A stretch of DNA of 36,924 nt, taken from NCBI GenBank assembly GCA_016879935.1, contig JAACJQ010000018.1, positions 1 to 36,924 on the forward strand, in the 5' to 3' direction. Made by a program: the position numbers and the translations under genes. Below the pieces are notes generated by a model. It did no database searches. It was not told the origin of the DNA and was given only the letters and a program-made list of their open reading frames with translations. Positions 15,993 to 25,016 of this stretch are shown here, one piece after another. Origin of the DNA: Archangiaceae bacterium (GTDB lineage: Bacteria; Myxococcota; Myxococcia; Myxococcales; Myxococcaceae). Each line of letters begins with the position of its first letter. The stretch's first letter is position 1.

Positions 15993-16856
15993 TCAGCGAT
16001 CGTCGACGAGGTGATCCATCGTCTTGCCCTTGCGGCTGATGACAGCCGTCATTCCCTGCTGGGCGTCGGCGGCGTCTCGGAGCACGTGGGCGAGGGCGCC
16101 GATCTCGCGAATCCACTCGTTGGCGCGCGGGCCGAGACCCGAGAACGAGACGGCGAGGAGCGGCGGCTCTTTGGTGCGGCCCAGCCAGTAGTCGAGCACC
16201 TCGTGCTTCTCGGGCGCGGAGATCGGGCGAAGGCGTTTCGACTCGCGATCGAGCAGGCTGCTGAGCGCCGAGGGCATTCGCGCGGCCCACTCGCTCACGG
16301 TGATCATCGGCCGCCACGCCCAGTCGGCGCGGGCGAGGCCGGCCTTCGGGTTGTAGATGCCGTTGCCTTCGGTGGTGAGCACCTGGTCGGGCGGGAACGC
16401 GGGCACCGGGTCCCACGTGCCGGTGAGCATCGTGGCGAGACCGAACTTCTTTCGCGGCGCGCCCCAGAACGCGTGCCGAAACTGCTCGGCCTTCTCGTCG
16501 TCGGCGTAGGGGTAGCTCTGATCTTCGAGCATGAGCGCGAGGTGAAACGTCTCTTCCCAGGGGCCGGCGTAGCCCATGTACTGGTGCGAGATGCTCCAGC
16601 CCTCGCTGTCGCTGAACCACTCGTGGAAGAGCAGGCGATAGACGGCCTCGCTCCAGCGCTCGTCGGTGAGCCCGAAGAAGCTGCCCTCGGCGCTGTGATC
16701 GAGCACGAGCTCGAGCAACACACGGGTGCCTTCGTCGTTGAGGTGACGCAGCAGGTGTTCGATGGCGGGCACGGCATCGACCACGCCGAGCTCGAACGCG
16801 GGGAACACCACCTGCCGCAGAAACTGGTCGTTGATGGGGCGGAGGACGACTTCCAT
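15993..16856 (-). CDS. Conserved-looking cytoplasmic protein of unknown function
   Basis: This 287-residue soluble protein has no signal peptide or membrane span, and I do not recognise its family. Features include an acidic, aromatic-rich N-terminal half (LLFHEWFSDSEGW, HQYMGYAGPWEETFHLAL) and a central GTWDPVPAFPPDQVL segment. A basic C-terminal part follows (RESKRLRPISAPEKHEVLDYWLG). The high Trp content in short acidic motifs suggests a folded globular enzyme or binding protein. Codon use matches the neighbours. It lies 37 bp upstream of the cystathionine beta-synthase-like gene on the same strand and 113 bp downstream of ptsN, with repeated GCGTCATG words in that gap. Confidence 0.7.
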   Translation of the reverse strand: MEVVLRPINDQFLRQVVFPAFELGVVDAVPAIEHLLRHLNDEGTRVLLELVLDHSAEGSFFGLTDERWSEAVYRLLFHEWFSDSEGWSISHQYMGYAGPWEETFHLALMLEDQSYPYADDEKAEQFRHAFWGAPRKKFGLATMLTGTWDPVPAFPPDQVLTTEGNGIYNPKAGLARADWAWRPMITVSEWAARMPSALSSLLDRESKRLRPISAPEKHEVLDYWLGRTKEPPLLAVSFSGLGPRANEWIREIGALAHVLRDAADAQQGMTAVISRKGKTMDHLVDDR

Positions 16857-16969
16857 GAGGCGCGCGGGAGACTACGCAACACGCGTCACTGCGTCATGCG
16901 ACGAGTGGACGGCGTCATGACGATGAGGAGCAGAGTGGCGGCGTTCAGCGCACGCCGTCGCACACGCGC

Positions 16970-17431
16970 TCAGGCCTTCGAGTCTTCTTGAATGAGCAGC
17001 TCGTGAACGGCGCGCGCGTCGGTCGCGGCGAGGATGTTGTCCTTGAGCTGATCGGAGCGGAACAGCCGCGACAAGCGCGAGAGGGCCTTGAGGTGCAGCC
17101 CGGCGGAGTTCTCGGGTGCGACGAGGGCGAAGAAGAACTGCGAGGGCCGGCCGTCACGCGCTTCGAAGTCGACGCCATCGCGCGAGACCCCGAAGCAGGC
17201 GATGAGCGTGGGCAGCTCGGCGAGGCGCCCGTGGGGAATCGCGACGCCCTTCTCCATTCCGGTCGAGCCCAGCTTCTCGCGCTCCTCGAGCACCTGCAGG
17301 AAGCGCGCTTCGGTCACCTGCGGCCACGCGCGCGCGAGGGCCTGCGCGAGCTGGCGAAGCACCTCGACTTTGGAGCCCGCGTCGAGCGCCGGGGTGACTG
17401 CCTCGACCTTGAGGAACTCCGCGATGCGCAT
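16970..17431 (-). CDS. ptsN: PTS IIA-like nitrogen-regulatory protein PtsN
   Basis: This 153-residue EIIA-fructose/nitrogen domain protein is phosphorylated on a His by NPr as the output of the nitrogen PTS phosphorelay. His67 in KGVAIPHGRL is the acceptor, and the preceding EEREKLGSTGM and following FFFALVAPENSAGLHLKALS motifs are diagnostic. The start at 17431 matches the family N-terminus (MRIAEFLKVEAV). The frame remains open upstream with another ATG at 17524, but that extension is not PtsN-like. In many proteobacteria ptsN follows rpoN-hpf. Here hpf lies 2.1 kb away, with the GH3 gene on the opposite strand in between. Confidence 0.9.
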   Translation of the reverse strand: MRIAEFLKVEAVTPALDAGSKVEVLRQLAQALARAWPQVTEARFLQVLEEREKLGSTGMEKGVAIPHGRLAELPTLIACFGVSRDGVDFEARDGRPSQFFFALVAPENSAGLHLKALSRLSRLFRSDQLKDNILAATDARAVHELLIQEDSKA

Positions 17432-17649
17432 CGTGCGCGGCTGATAGCCGAGCCCAGCGGTGGGCCGCAAGACACGAGAGCCGGTCGATGTCGGATCTTC
17501 GTCGAAGAAGGCGTGCGCAGGCATGAGGGCGTTGTTCAGGCTGATGCGGCGGCAGCTGGCCGCGTGCACGGGGCGCCGTCTCTTTCGCCCTGTCACAGCC
17601 ATTCTCGTGCGCCCGTGGTGCAGCGCGTGTAGCCTCGCGCGACTTCGTG
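17432..17649. promoter_or_regulatory. Divergent intergenic region between ptsN and the GH3 gene
   Basis: This 218-bp region must carry promoters for both genes. The ptsN frame is open through most of it, so an N-terminally extended ptsN product starting at 17524 cannot be excluded. No clear promoter hexamers, sigma-54 element or hairpin was found by eye. Confidence 0.3.
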
Positions 17650-19473
17650 ATGCGTCGGCGCACGTCACTCCCAACCCTCTGCTTCGTGCTGTTCGCCGCG
17701 TGTGCGCACGAGCGGGCCGCCGTGTCGAACGCCGAGGCCGACCGCCCCTTCTGGGAGAAGCCGCAGGTGGCGAACCGTGCCGCGCCCGTCGTCACGCCCG
17801 CGCCCGTGGCCCCATCACCTGAGCTCGCGCCCGTGACGAAAGAGGCCGAGCTGCTCGCGCGCATGTCGCTCGAGGAGAAGATCGGCCAGGTGATGATGGT
17901 GGGCTTCTCGGGCCTGGCCGTCGATCAGCCGATCGCCGAGCTGCTCCAGCGGGGGCACGTGGGCGGCGTCTGCCTCTTCAAGCGCAACATCGAGTCGGCA
18001 GAGCAGGTGGCGAAGCTGAATGACGACGTGCGCGGGCTCTTCGAAGGCCACGTGCCGCCGTTCATCGCGGTCGATCAGGAGGGCGGCAACGTGGTGCGCC
18101 TGTCGGATCGCAACGTCGTGCTGCCCGGCAACATGGTGCTCGGCGCGACGCGTGACGCGCAGCTCGCGTACGAGGCGGGCCGGGCGCAGGGCGACGATCT
18201 GCGGCGGCTGGGCTTCACGATGAACCTCGCGCCGGTGCTCGACGTGAACTCGAACCCGCGCAACCCGGTCATCGGCATTCGCGCTTTCGGTGACGACGTG
18301 CGGCTGGTGAGCGAGCTGGGCGTGCAGTTCGTGCGAGGGCAGCAGGCGGCGCGCATCGTCACGGTGGCCAAACACTTCCCCGGGCACGGCGCGGTCGAGG
18401 CCGACTCGCACAAGGGCCTGCCCATCGTCACCGCGCCCGAGCGCGTGCTGCGGGAGCAGCTCGAGCCCTTCGTGGCCGCCATGCACGCGGGGCTCGACGG
18501 CATGATGACGGCGCACATCGCGACCCCGACGCTCTCGAACGGAGACTCGATGCCGGCGACGCTCTCACGCCACGTGCTGGGCGACGTGCTGCGCGACGAG
18601 CTGGGCTTCGACGGCCTCGTGCTGACCGACGAGCTCGAGATGGACGCGATCGACACCCGGTTCGGAGTCGGCCACGCGGCGGTGCTGGCGGTGAACGCGG
18701 GCGCCGACATGGTGTTGGTGCCGTGGCGGGTCGAGAAGGTGAACGAGGTGCGCGAGGCGCTGCTGGCTGCGATCGATCGCGGCGAGCTCTCGGTGCGTCG
18801 GGTCGATGAAGCGGTGACGCGGGTGCTGCGGGCGAAGCTGGCGCGCGGGGTGTTCGAGCCGCTCCCTCCCCGCGCCGAGCGGCTGGCCGCGCTGGGGAGC
18901 GGGGCCGAGGTGGTGACGCGCATCGCGAACGCGGCCGTCACGTTGCTGCGCACCGATCGCAGAGTCTTCCCGCTCAAGTCGAAGCAGCGCGTCGTCGTCA
19001 TCACCGCCGAACAGTCGTTGGCCGACGAGCTGTCGCAGCGGCTGCACTCGGTGAAGTCGCTGGTGGTGCCGGCGTGGCCCGGGTCGAAGGCGCGGGCGGA
19101 GCTGAAACGGCAGGTGAAGACGCTGGCCGACGGGGCCGACGTCGTCGTCATCGGCGTGGTGAACTCGCATCAAGTCGAGCTCGCGACGGTGGCGCAGCTG
19201 TCAGGCAAGCCGGTGGTGGCGGTGGTGATGGGCGCGCCGTACCTGGGCAGTCAGCTGCCGAGCGCGGTGGTGATGACGGTGTATTCGTATCGGGAGTCGA
19301 CGGCCGAGGCCGCGGCGCGCGCGCTGGTGGGCGAGCTGCGGCCAGCAGGCCGGTTGCCGGTGGCGCTGCCGAAGATGCCGTTCGGCTTCGGGCTCGACGT
19401 CACCGGTCGACGACTTCCAGAAGCGGCGCACGCGGGCGTGAACCCGCCTGCGCTCGTGCCCGGCATGCCGTGA
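17650..19473 (+). CDS. nagZ: GH3-family beta-N-acetylhexosaminidase lipoprotein
   Basis: This protein of about 607 residues is predicted to remove GlcNAc from muropeptides or related glycans. The signal peptide ends in the lipobox FAAC (Cys about 18), so it should be a lipoprotein, unlike the cytoplasmic E. coli NagZ. The GH3 N-domain (about 65-410) contains MSLEEKIGQVMMVGF, AVDQEGGNVVRL, KHFPGHGAVEADSHKGLP (the mobile loop with the NagZ-type Asp-Ser-His acid/base) and VLTDELEMDAI with the nucleophile Asp at about 327. A C-terminal domain of about 190 residues follows, as in two-domain NagZ enzymes of Gram-positives. GTG at 17647 is an alternative start. The gene converges on hpf. Confidence 0.88.
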   Translation: MRRRTSLPTLCFVLFAACAHERAAVSNAEADRPFWEKPQVANRAAPVVTPAPVAPSPELAPVTKEAELLARMSLEEKIGQVMMVGFSGLAVDQPIAELLQRGHVGGVCLFKRNIESAEQVAKLNDDVRGLFEGHVPPFIAVDQEGGNVVRLSDRNVVLPGNMVLGATRDAQLAYEAGRAQGDDLRRLGFTMNLAPVLDVNSNPRNPVIGIRAFGDDVRLVSELGVQFVRGQQAARIVTVAKHFPGHGAVEADSHKGLPIVTAPERVLREQLEPFVAAMHAGLDGMMTAHIATPTLSNGDSMPATLSRHVLGDVLRDELGFDGLVLTDELEMDAIDTRFGVGHAAVLAVNAGADMVLVPWRVEKVNEVREALLAAIDRGELSVRRVDEAVTRVLRAKLARGVFEPLPPRAERLAALGSGAEVVTRIANAAVTLLRTDRRVFPLKSKQRVVVITAEQSLADELSQRLHSVKSLVVPAWPGSKARAELKRQVKTLADGADVVVIGVVNSHQVELATVAQLSGKPVVAVVMGAPYLGSQLPSAVVMTVYSYRESTAEAAARALVGELRPAGRLPVALPKMPFGFGLDVTGRRLPEAAHAGVNPPALVPGMP

Positions 19474-19490
19474 GCTTCACCCCCGGCCGA

Positions 19491-19519
19491 GGAGCGGCGG
19501 CGCCGAGGCCGCCAGCTCC
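19491..19519. terminator. Bidirectional hairpin between the convergent GH3 and hpf genes
   Basis: An 11-bp stem (GGAGC-GGCGGC at 19491-19501 pairing with GCCGCC-A-GCTCC at 19508-19519) has one bulged A and a 6-nt loop. It sits in the 60-bp gap between the two stop codons (19473 and 19534). The stem is nearly all G/C and no T run follows, so it would serve both directions as a strong structure rather than as a classical terminator. Confidence 0.6.
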
Positions 19520-19533
19520 AGGGACGAACCCAC

Positions 19534-20124
19534 TCAGCCGACGAGCGACTTGCGCTCGACCGCCGACGCTTCGATCAACCCGAACGTGTGATCCTTGCGG
19601 CGGTAGACGACGTTCATCTCCATCGTCGTGCTGTTGGTGAAGACGTAGAAGTCGTTGTTCACGAGGTCCATCTGCATGATGGCCTCTTCGACCGACATCG
19701 GGCGCGCGAGGAACTCGTTCTTCTTGATGATGCGCGGGCTCTGATCGGTCGCCTCGTCAGCAGCGGCCTCGAAGACCTGGTGACGCCACTTCATCTTGTC
19801 GACCAGTTCCTGATTGTGGTGCACGCGATCGCGGCCGTGCTTCTCCTTGAGGCGCTCCTTGTATCGCTTGAGCTGCTTCTCGATCTTGTCCATCGCGAGA
19901 TCGATCGAGGCGTACATGTCCTGGCTGCGCTCCTTGCCACGCAGCATGTAGGGGCCGGAGTGAATCGTGATGTCGGCCTGATGGTGGTGCTTCTCGACCG
20001 AGAGCACGACGTGCGCCTCGCTGGCTCGATCGAGGTACCGCTCCACTTTGTCCACCTTCTCTTGCGAGTAGCTCTTGAGCGAATCGATCGGGTCGACGTG
20101 CCGGAAGGTGATGTTCATCTGCAT
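19534..20124 (-). CDS. hpf: Long-form ribosome hibernation promoting factor HPF
   Basis: This 196-residue long HPF joins 70S ribosomes into inactive 100S dimers in stationary phase. The N-terminal S30AE domain (1-100) begins MQMNITFRHVDP and shows SQDMYASIDLAMDKIEKQLKRYKERL. A linker leads to the C-terminal dimerisation domain (about 140-196), with ARPMSVEEAIMQMDLVNNDFYVF and NVVYRRKDHTFGLIE closely matching the family. An excellent ribosome site (GGAGGT, 8 nt before the ATG at 20124) argues for strong expression. It lies downstream of rpoN, as in many proteobacteria, but separated from it by receiver and PilZ genes and a 223-bp gap, so it likely has its own promoter. Confidence 0.96.
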   Translation of the reverse strand: MQMNITFRHVDPIDSLKSYSQEKVDKVERYLDRASEAHVVLSVEKHHHQADITIHSGPYMLRGKERSQDMYASIDLAMDKIEKQLKRYKERLKEKHGRDRVHHNQELVDKMKWRHQVFEAAADEATDQSPRIIKKNEFLARPMSVEEAIMQMDLVNNDFYVFTNSTTMEMNVVYRRKDHTFGLIEASAVERKSLVG

Positions 20125-20347
20125 GAGGTGCTACCTCCGTTGTGGGTCCGGGGAATGGTGATCAGCAACCCGTGACCTCGCAATCGATTCCACGTCACGC
20201 GAGCGTCAAAGGCAACGTGTTGTCGTGGAAGAAATGGCGCGCGAAGCCCGACGCGGACTGGACAGGTCGGAATTGCCCGTTCTCGTCGGCACGAATTCCC
20301 TGCGTTGACGATTTCGCTGGTGCGGGAGCGACAGCGGTCGCGCTGCG
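20125..20347 (-). promoter_or_regulatory. Leader/promoter region of hpf and 3' end of the rpoN-PilZ unit
   Basis: This 223-bp region is transcribed on the minus strand. Next to the PilZ stop is a small hairpin (GCGAC/GTCGC, 20328-20341). Further on is a larger inverted repeat (GGAATT-GCC at 20269-20277 with GGC-ACG-AATTCC at 20288-20299). Either could attenuate transcription from upstream. A TTGACG -35-like hexamer lies at 20209-20204, but only a poor -10 (TCGATT) sits at the right distance, so the hpf promoter is not firmly placed. Confidence 0.35.
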
Positions 20348-21166
20348 TCAGGCCTGTGCGCGCGCGACCCAGGTGCGAATGATCGAGCGCTGGTGCTCAC
20401 CGAGGTCGAGCATCTTCACCCCGAAGCCCACGCTCGGTGTCACGCCGATGACGCGACCGGTGGCGTGAATCTGGGTGACGTGCCCCTCGAACGAGAGGGT
20501 GACCTCGGCGGGCGTGCCCACCATCACCTTCTCGGCCGAGACGACGAAGATGGCGTCGCCTTTCCAATTCGACTCCGCGTCCATCGTGAAGGGGCGCGCG
20601 TCGCCACGCGAGAGCGAGAGCTTCACGTGAATCATGCCGCCTCGCCAGGTGACGCTGGCCGAGGTGTTGGGCAGGGGCTGGGCGGCCTTGGGCGCGATGG
20701 AGGGCGGGGCGGTGCGGCCCTTCTTCTCGAACTCGACCATGCGCTCCGCGAGGATCATGAAGGCGTCTTCGCAGGCCAGCCGCAGCTCGGGCGTCGCTTC
20801 GGGCGGCAGGCGGCTGGGCAGGTAGCGGTGCACGAGGTTGAAGAACGCGGCGCGCGCGGCCTCTTTCGAGGCGGTCGACGGCACCCGGAGGATCTCGTGG
20901 GTCGGGCGATCTTTCACCGATTCGAGCCACTCGCGGATCTGCCGGGTCGCGTCGTACTGGGCGCGGGCGACCTCGTCTCCCTGCGGCGGGGCGAGGGCCT
21001 GCTGAATCTCGGGCACCTCGCGAAGGGGCACGAACTGGCGGCCGTCACGCGACACGGCGCGCACGTCGTTCAGCTTTCCGCGCATGGCGAGATCGCGCAC
21101 GACGTCGAGGCTCACGGGCCCGAGCACGCGCGCCTCGCTGTCGGCCAGCCAGTACTGCGTGGTCAT
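20348..21166 (-). CDS. PilZ-domain protein with GYF-like and J-like N-terminal regions
   Basis: This 272-residue cytoplasmic protein begins with a GYF_2-like module (about 1-60: YWLADSEARVLGPVSLDVVRDLAMRGKL). A helical region resembling a degenerate J-domain follows (about 80-150: THEILRVPSTASKEAARAAFFNLVHRYLP). A C-terminal PilZ-type beta domain spans about 170-272 (VGTPAEVTLSF, IHATGRVIGVTPSVGFGVKMLDL). The classical RxxxR and D/NxSxxG c-di-GMP motifs are not clear, so it may be a non-binding PilZ as is common in myxobacteria. Its ATG overlaps the stop of the receiver gene (ATGA at 21163-21166), so the two are translationally coupled and possibly act together. Confidence 0.82.
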   Translation of the reverse strand: MTTQYWLADSEARVLGPVSLDVVRDLAMRGKLNDVRAVSRDGRQFVPLREVPEIQQALAPPQGDEVARAQYDATRQIREWLESVKDRPTHEILRVPSTASKEAARAAFFNLVHRYLPSRLPPEATPELRLACEDAFMILAERMVEFEKKGRTAPPSIAPKAAQPLPNTSASVTWRGGMIHVKLSLSRGDARPFTMDAESNWKGDAIFVVSAEKVMVGTPAEVTLSFEGHVTQIHATGRVIGVTPSVGFGVKMLDLGEHQRSIIRTWVARAQA

Positions 21167-21543
21167 GAGCCGGCCTCGGCCGCTTCGAGCGCAGCGCGAA
21201 CCACGTTCTGCACGTCGAGCGGGTGGAAGGGCTTCGAGAGAAACCCGTGCGCGCCATCGGCGAGCGCCTGCTGCACGAGCGACTCGGTGTCGAGGCTCGA
21301 GATGACGACGATGCGCATGGGCAGCTTCTGCTGCGAGAAGGTCTTGAGCAGATCGAGCCCGCTCTTCCCGGGCATGATCAGGTCGAGCAGCATCACGGCG
21401 GGTTTCTTGTCGGCGACGGCGGCGAGCGCAGCGTCTCCCGAGTCGGCTTCGCGCACGGTGCAGGGCACGTCGGCGAGCGCGTCTTTGAGCATGGTGCGCA
21501 GCAGGCGATCGTCGTCGACGATCAGCACGTCAGGCGTGGACAT
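21163..21543 (-). CDS. Stand-alone receiver-domain response regulator (CheY-like)
   Basis: This 126-residue single receiver domain has all the phosphorylation residues: acidic triad VDDD near residue 10, phospho-acceptor Asp in MLLDLIMPGKSG (about 55), Ser in VVISS (about 83) and Lys in GFLSKPFHPLD (about 105). There is no output domain. The start at 21543 follows the family; the open frame upstream is not conserved-looking. It lies 38 bp downstream of rpoN and its stop overlaps the PilZ gene start. A phosphorylation-controlled partner for the PilZ protein is a reasonable guess from the coupling. No histidine kinase is in the window. Confidence 0.92.
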   Translation of the reverse strand: MSTPDVLIVDDDRLLRTMLKDALADVPCTVREADSGDAALAAVADKKPAVMLLDLIMPGKSGLDLLKTFSQQKLPMRIVVISSLDTESLVQQALADGAHGFLSKPFHPLDVQNVVRAALEAAEAGS

Positions 21544-21581
21544 GAGGTGAGACTCCCCCCGAACTCGGGCCTTCCGCAACT

Positions 21582-23093
<1,512 letters not shown>

Positions 23094-23279
23094 GTCGATT
23101 CGTCCCCTGGAAGTCCCTCAAAACCCATGCCAAGGGTATTGGAGCCGCGTGCCAGACACAACGGCATCTCGAAAGCCCCATGCATTCATTGAGGTTTTCG
23201 TCAGTATTCTGACGCTGGCATTCTGCGTGCTGCCGTGCTTCCGCGAGGTTGGGCCCGAACCCTGCAGGCTGCGGAGCGG
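23094..23279 (-). promoter_or_regulatory. lptB-rpoN intergenic region with a perfect palindrome and sigma-54-like elements
   Basis: This 186-bp gap contains a perfect inverted repeat CGTCAG-TATT-CTGACG at 23199-23214. On the minus strand there are two -24-like words, TGGCACG (23154-23148) and TGGCATG (23132-23126). At the right distance their -12 elements would read TCCA and TTGA rather than TTGC, so neither is a complete sigma-54 promoter. The palindrome is not followed by a T run on either strand and looks more like an operator than a terminator. Confidence 0.35.
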
Positions 23280-24020
23280 TCAACCGAGGGTGAAGTTCTC
23301 TCCGAGGTAGACCGAGCGGGCGCGCGGCGACTGAGAGATGGCCTCAGGCGTGCCCTCTTCGAGGATCTGCCCCATCGCGAGAATGTACGCGCGGTCGCAG
23401 ATGCGAAGGGTGTCACGCACGTTGTGATCGGTGATGAGCACACCGAGGCCCTTCGTCTTGAGGCGCGCGATCTCTTTCTGCAGCTCGCCCACGTTGATCG
23501 GGTCGACGCCGGCGAAGGGCTCGTCGAAGAGCATGAAGCGGGGCTTTGGGAGCAGGCTTCTGGCGATCTCGGCGCGTCGACGCTCACCGCCCGAGAGGGT
23601 CTCGCCGAGGCTCTCGGTCACGTGGGTGAGCCCGAACTCCTGGATGATCTGCGCGGCCCGCTCTTCACGTTCGGCGCGGGTGGTGCCGCTCTGCAGCTCG
23701 AGCACGGCCAGCATGTTCTGGCGCACCGTCAGCTTGCGAAAGATCGACGCCTCCTGCGGCAGGTAGCCGAGGCCCGCGCGCGCACGCTGGTGCATGGGCA
23801 AGCCGGTGAGCGATCGCCCGGCCAGCGTCACCTCGCCCTGATCGGGCTGCACGAGGCCGACGACCATGTTGAACGAGGTCGTCTTGCCGGCGCCGTTGGG
23901 CCCGAGCAGGCCGACGATCTCTCCCGGCTTCACGTCGATGCTCACGCCGTTCACCACGCGCCGCTTCGCGTAGGTCTTCATCAACCCGGTCGCAGCGAGG
24001 CTGTCGGTGGCGTCAGACAC
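23280..24020 (-). CDS. lptB: LPS export ABC transporter ATPase LptB
   Basis: This 246-residue ABC ATPase powers LptFG-mediated extraction of lipopolysaccharide from the inner membrane. Walker A is GPNGAGKT (40-47), the signature LSGGERRR begins at 142, Walker B is FMLFDEP with Glu167, and the switch His199 is in ITDHN. LptB-specific features are present: YLPQEASIFRKLTVRQNM and FAGVDPINVGELQKEI. The start is GTG at 24020, embedded in the end of the upstream amidoligase-like gene (8-bp overlap), so its translation is probably coupled to that gene. No lptC, lptF or lptG is adjacent. An LptA-type gene is 6 kb away on the same strand. Confidence 0.95.
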   Translation of the reverse strand: MSDATDSLAATGLMKTYAKRRVVNGVSIDVKPGEIVGLLGPNGAGKTTSFNMVVGLVQPDQGEVTLAGRSLTGLPMHQRARAGLGYLPQEASIFRKLTVRQNMLAVLELQSGTTRAEREERAAQIIQEFGLTHVTESLGETLSGGERRRAEIARSLLPKPRFMLFDEPFAGVDPINVGELQKEIARLKTKGLGVLITDHNVRDTLRICDRAYILAMGQILEEGTPEAISQSPRARSVYLGENFTLG

Positions 24021-24996
24021 GGCGGCGCAGGGTGCCCGAGGGCGCGCGTTTCAGCAAAGGCTTGTTGGGCACCAGGGCGTTGGCGAGCAGGCGTTCGGCG
24101 GCGCGGAGCGTCTCGAGCACGCGGTTCGGCTCCAGCGACATGGGCAGGCACCGCACCTCGAGCGTCGGCTGCTTCGGGTGAGGCTCGATGACGCCGAGCA
24201 GGTTCAGATCGCAGGCCTTCTCGGCGCCCGCCAGCTTCAGCGCGGCCGCGAAGGTGGGGAACGAGACCCGGCCCGGCTGCTGGGCGACGCGCACGACGTT
24301 CGGGGGAAACGGCGCGAGCTTCTGGCAGTTGGGGTTGGGCTCCAGCGCGCGCCACCACTGCTGACGATACTGGGCGTGATCGACGATCAACCGGCGAAGG
24401 GACGCGACGTCTCTCCACGGCTCGGCGTCGTAGTGCGCGTGCAGCGCGGCGGTGGAGGGCAGGGTGCAGCCGAGCTCGGCTGCGGTCTGGAGGATGAGCC
24501 ACACCACCTGCGCGCGATCCTTCTCGAGCGGGCGCGTCACCACTTCGCAGACGCGGTGCCACGAGGCGGGTTCGTTCATCGACACCACGAGCGGGTGCCC
24601 GAAGGCGTCGTGCAGCGTGCCGTCGCGTTCGAAGCCGGCGAACAGGTCGCGCACGGCGTCGAGCCGCGTGGCTTCGGAGTCGCTCCAGCCGAGCCGCTCC
24701 ATGAGCAGCGCCAGCCGCAGATCGTCGGTCGCGTGGAGCGTGCGGTGCTGGGGCTTCTTCGCGAGGCCCTCACGAATCGTGTTGTCGTCGACGAGGGTGA
24801 CGAGCACGCGCCCGTTCTGCTCGAGCACGCGCGTCGCTAGCGACAACCGGCACAGCGGCCGCCCATCGGGCAGCGTGCCTTCACTGAAATACTTGAAGCC
24901 GAACTCCACGCGGCCCTTCACCCGGCGAGCGAGCGCGCGGGCGAACGAGACGCGGGAGTGGCCTTTGGGCGTGAGCAGCTCGAGCTCGAGCCCCAC
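24013..24996 (-). CDS. Amidoligase-like (glutamine-synthetase-fold carboxylate-amine ligase) protein
   Basis: This 327-residue protein shows the motif order of the amidoligase family: an N-terminal ExE strand (GLELELLTP, Glu4/Glu6), an acidic VDDNTI, Glu151 in CEVVTRPL, the central His pair in ALHAHYDAEPW (His186/His188), and a C-terminal LN...LEVRCLPMSLEP strand (Glu280, Arg282). These are the places where family members bind Mg-ATP and catalyse ligation of an amine to a carboxylate. Substrates are unknown; relatives act on peptides or peptidoglycan precursors. The start is GTG at 24996. Its stop lies inside the lptB start and it begins 20 bp after the two-repeat protein gene, so it sits in an apparent operon. 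The assignment is by motif pattern only. Confidence 0.65.
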   Translation of the reverse strand: MGLELELLTPKGHSRVSFARALARRVKGRVEFGFKYFSEGTLPDGRPLCRLSLATRVLEQNGRVLVTLVDDNTIREGLAKKPQHRTLHATDDLRLALLMERLGWSDSEATRLDAVRDLFAGFERDGTLHDAFGHPLVVSMNEPASWHRVCEVVTRPLEKDRAQVVWLILQTAAELGCTLPSTAALHAHYDAEPWRDVASLRRLIVDHAQYRQQWWRALEPNPNCQKLAPFPPNVVRVAQQPGRVSFPTFAAALKLAGAEKACDLNLLGVIEPHPKQPTLEVRCLPMSLEPNRVLETLRAAERLLANALVPNKPLLKRAPSGTLRRRV

Positions 24997-25016
24997 GCGG
25001 GAGAACGGCGAAGGCT

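Noticed and set aside
16011-16991. 326-codon + frame opposite the unknown 287-residue protein
   Set aside because: Although long, its translation is Glu/Ala/Arg/His mirror-type. The - strand frame has aromatic, globular composition and a better start.
19074-19640. 188-codon + frame spanning the end of the GH3 gene and the hpf 3' end
   Set aside because: It crosses a hairpin terminator and overlaps two confident genes in other frames; its composition is Arg/Gly/Ala shadow.
20281-20300. GGCAC...TGC words resembling a sigma-54 promoter
   Set aside because: The GG-to-GC spacing is 12 bp instead of the required 10.
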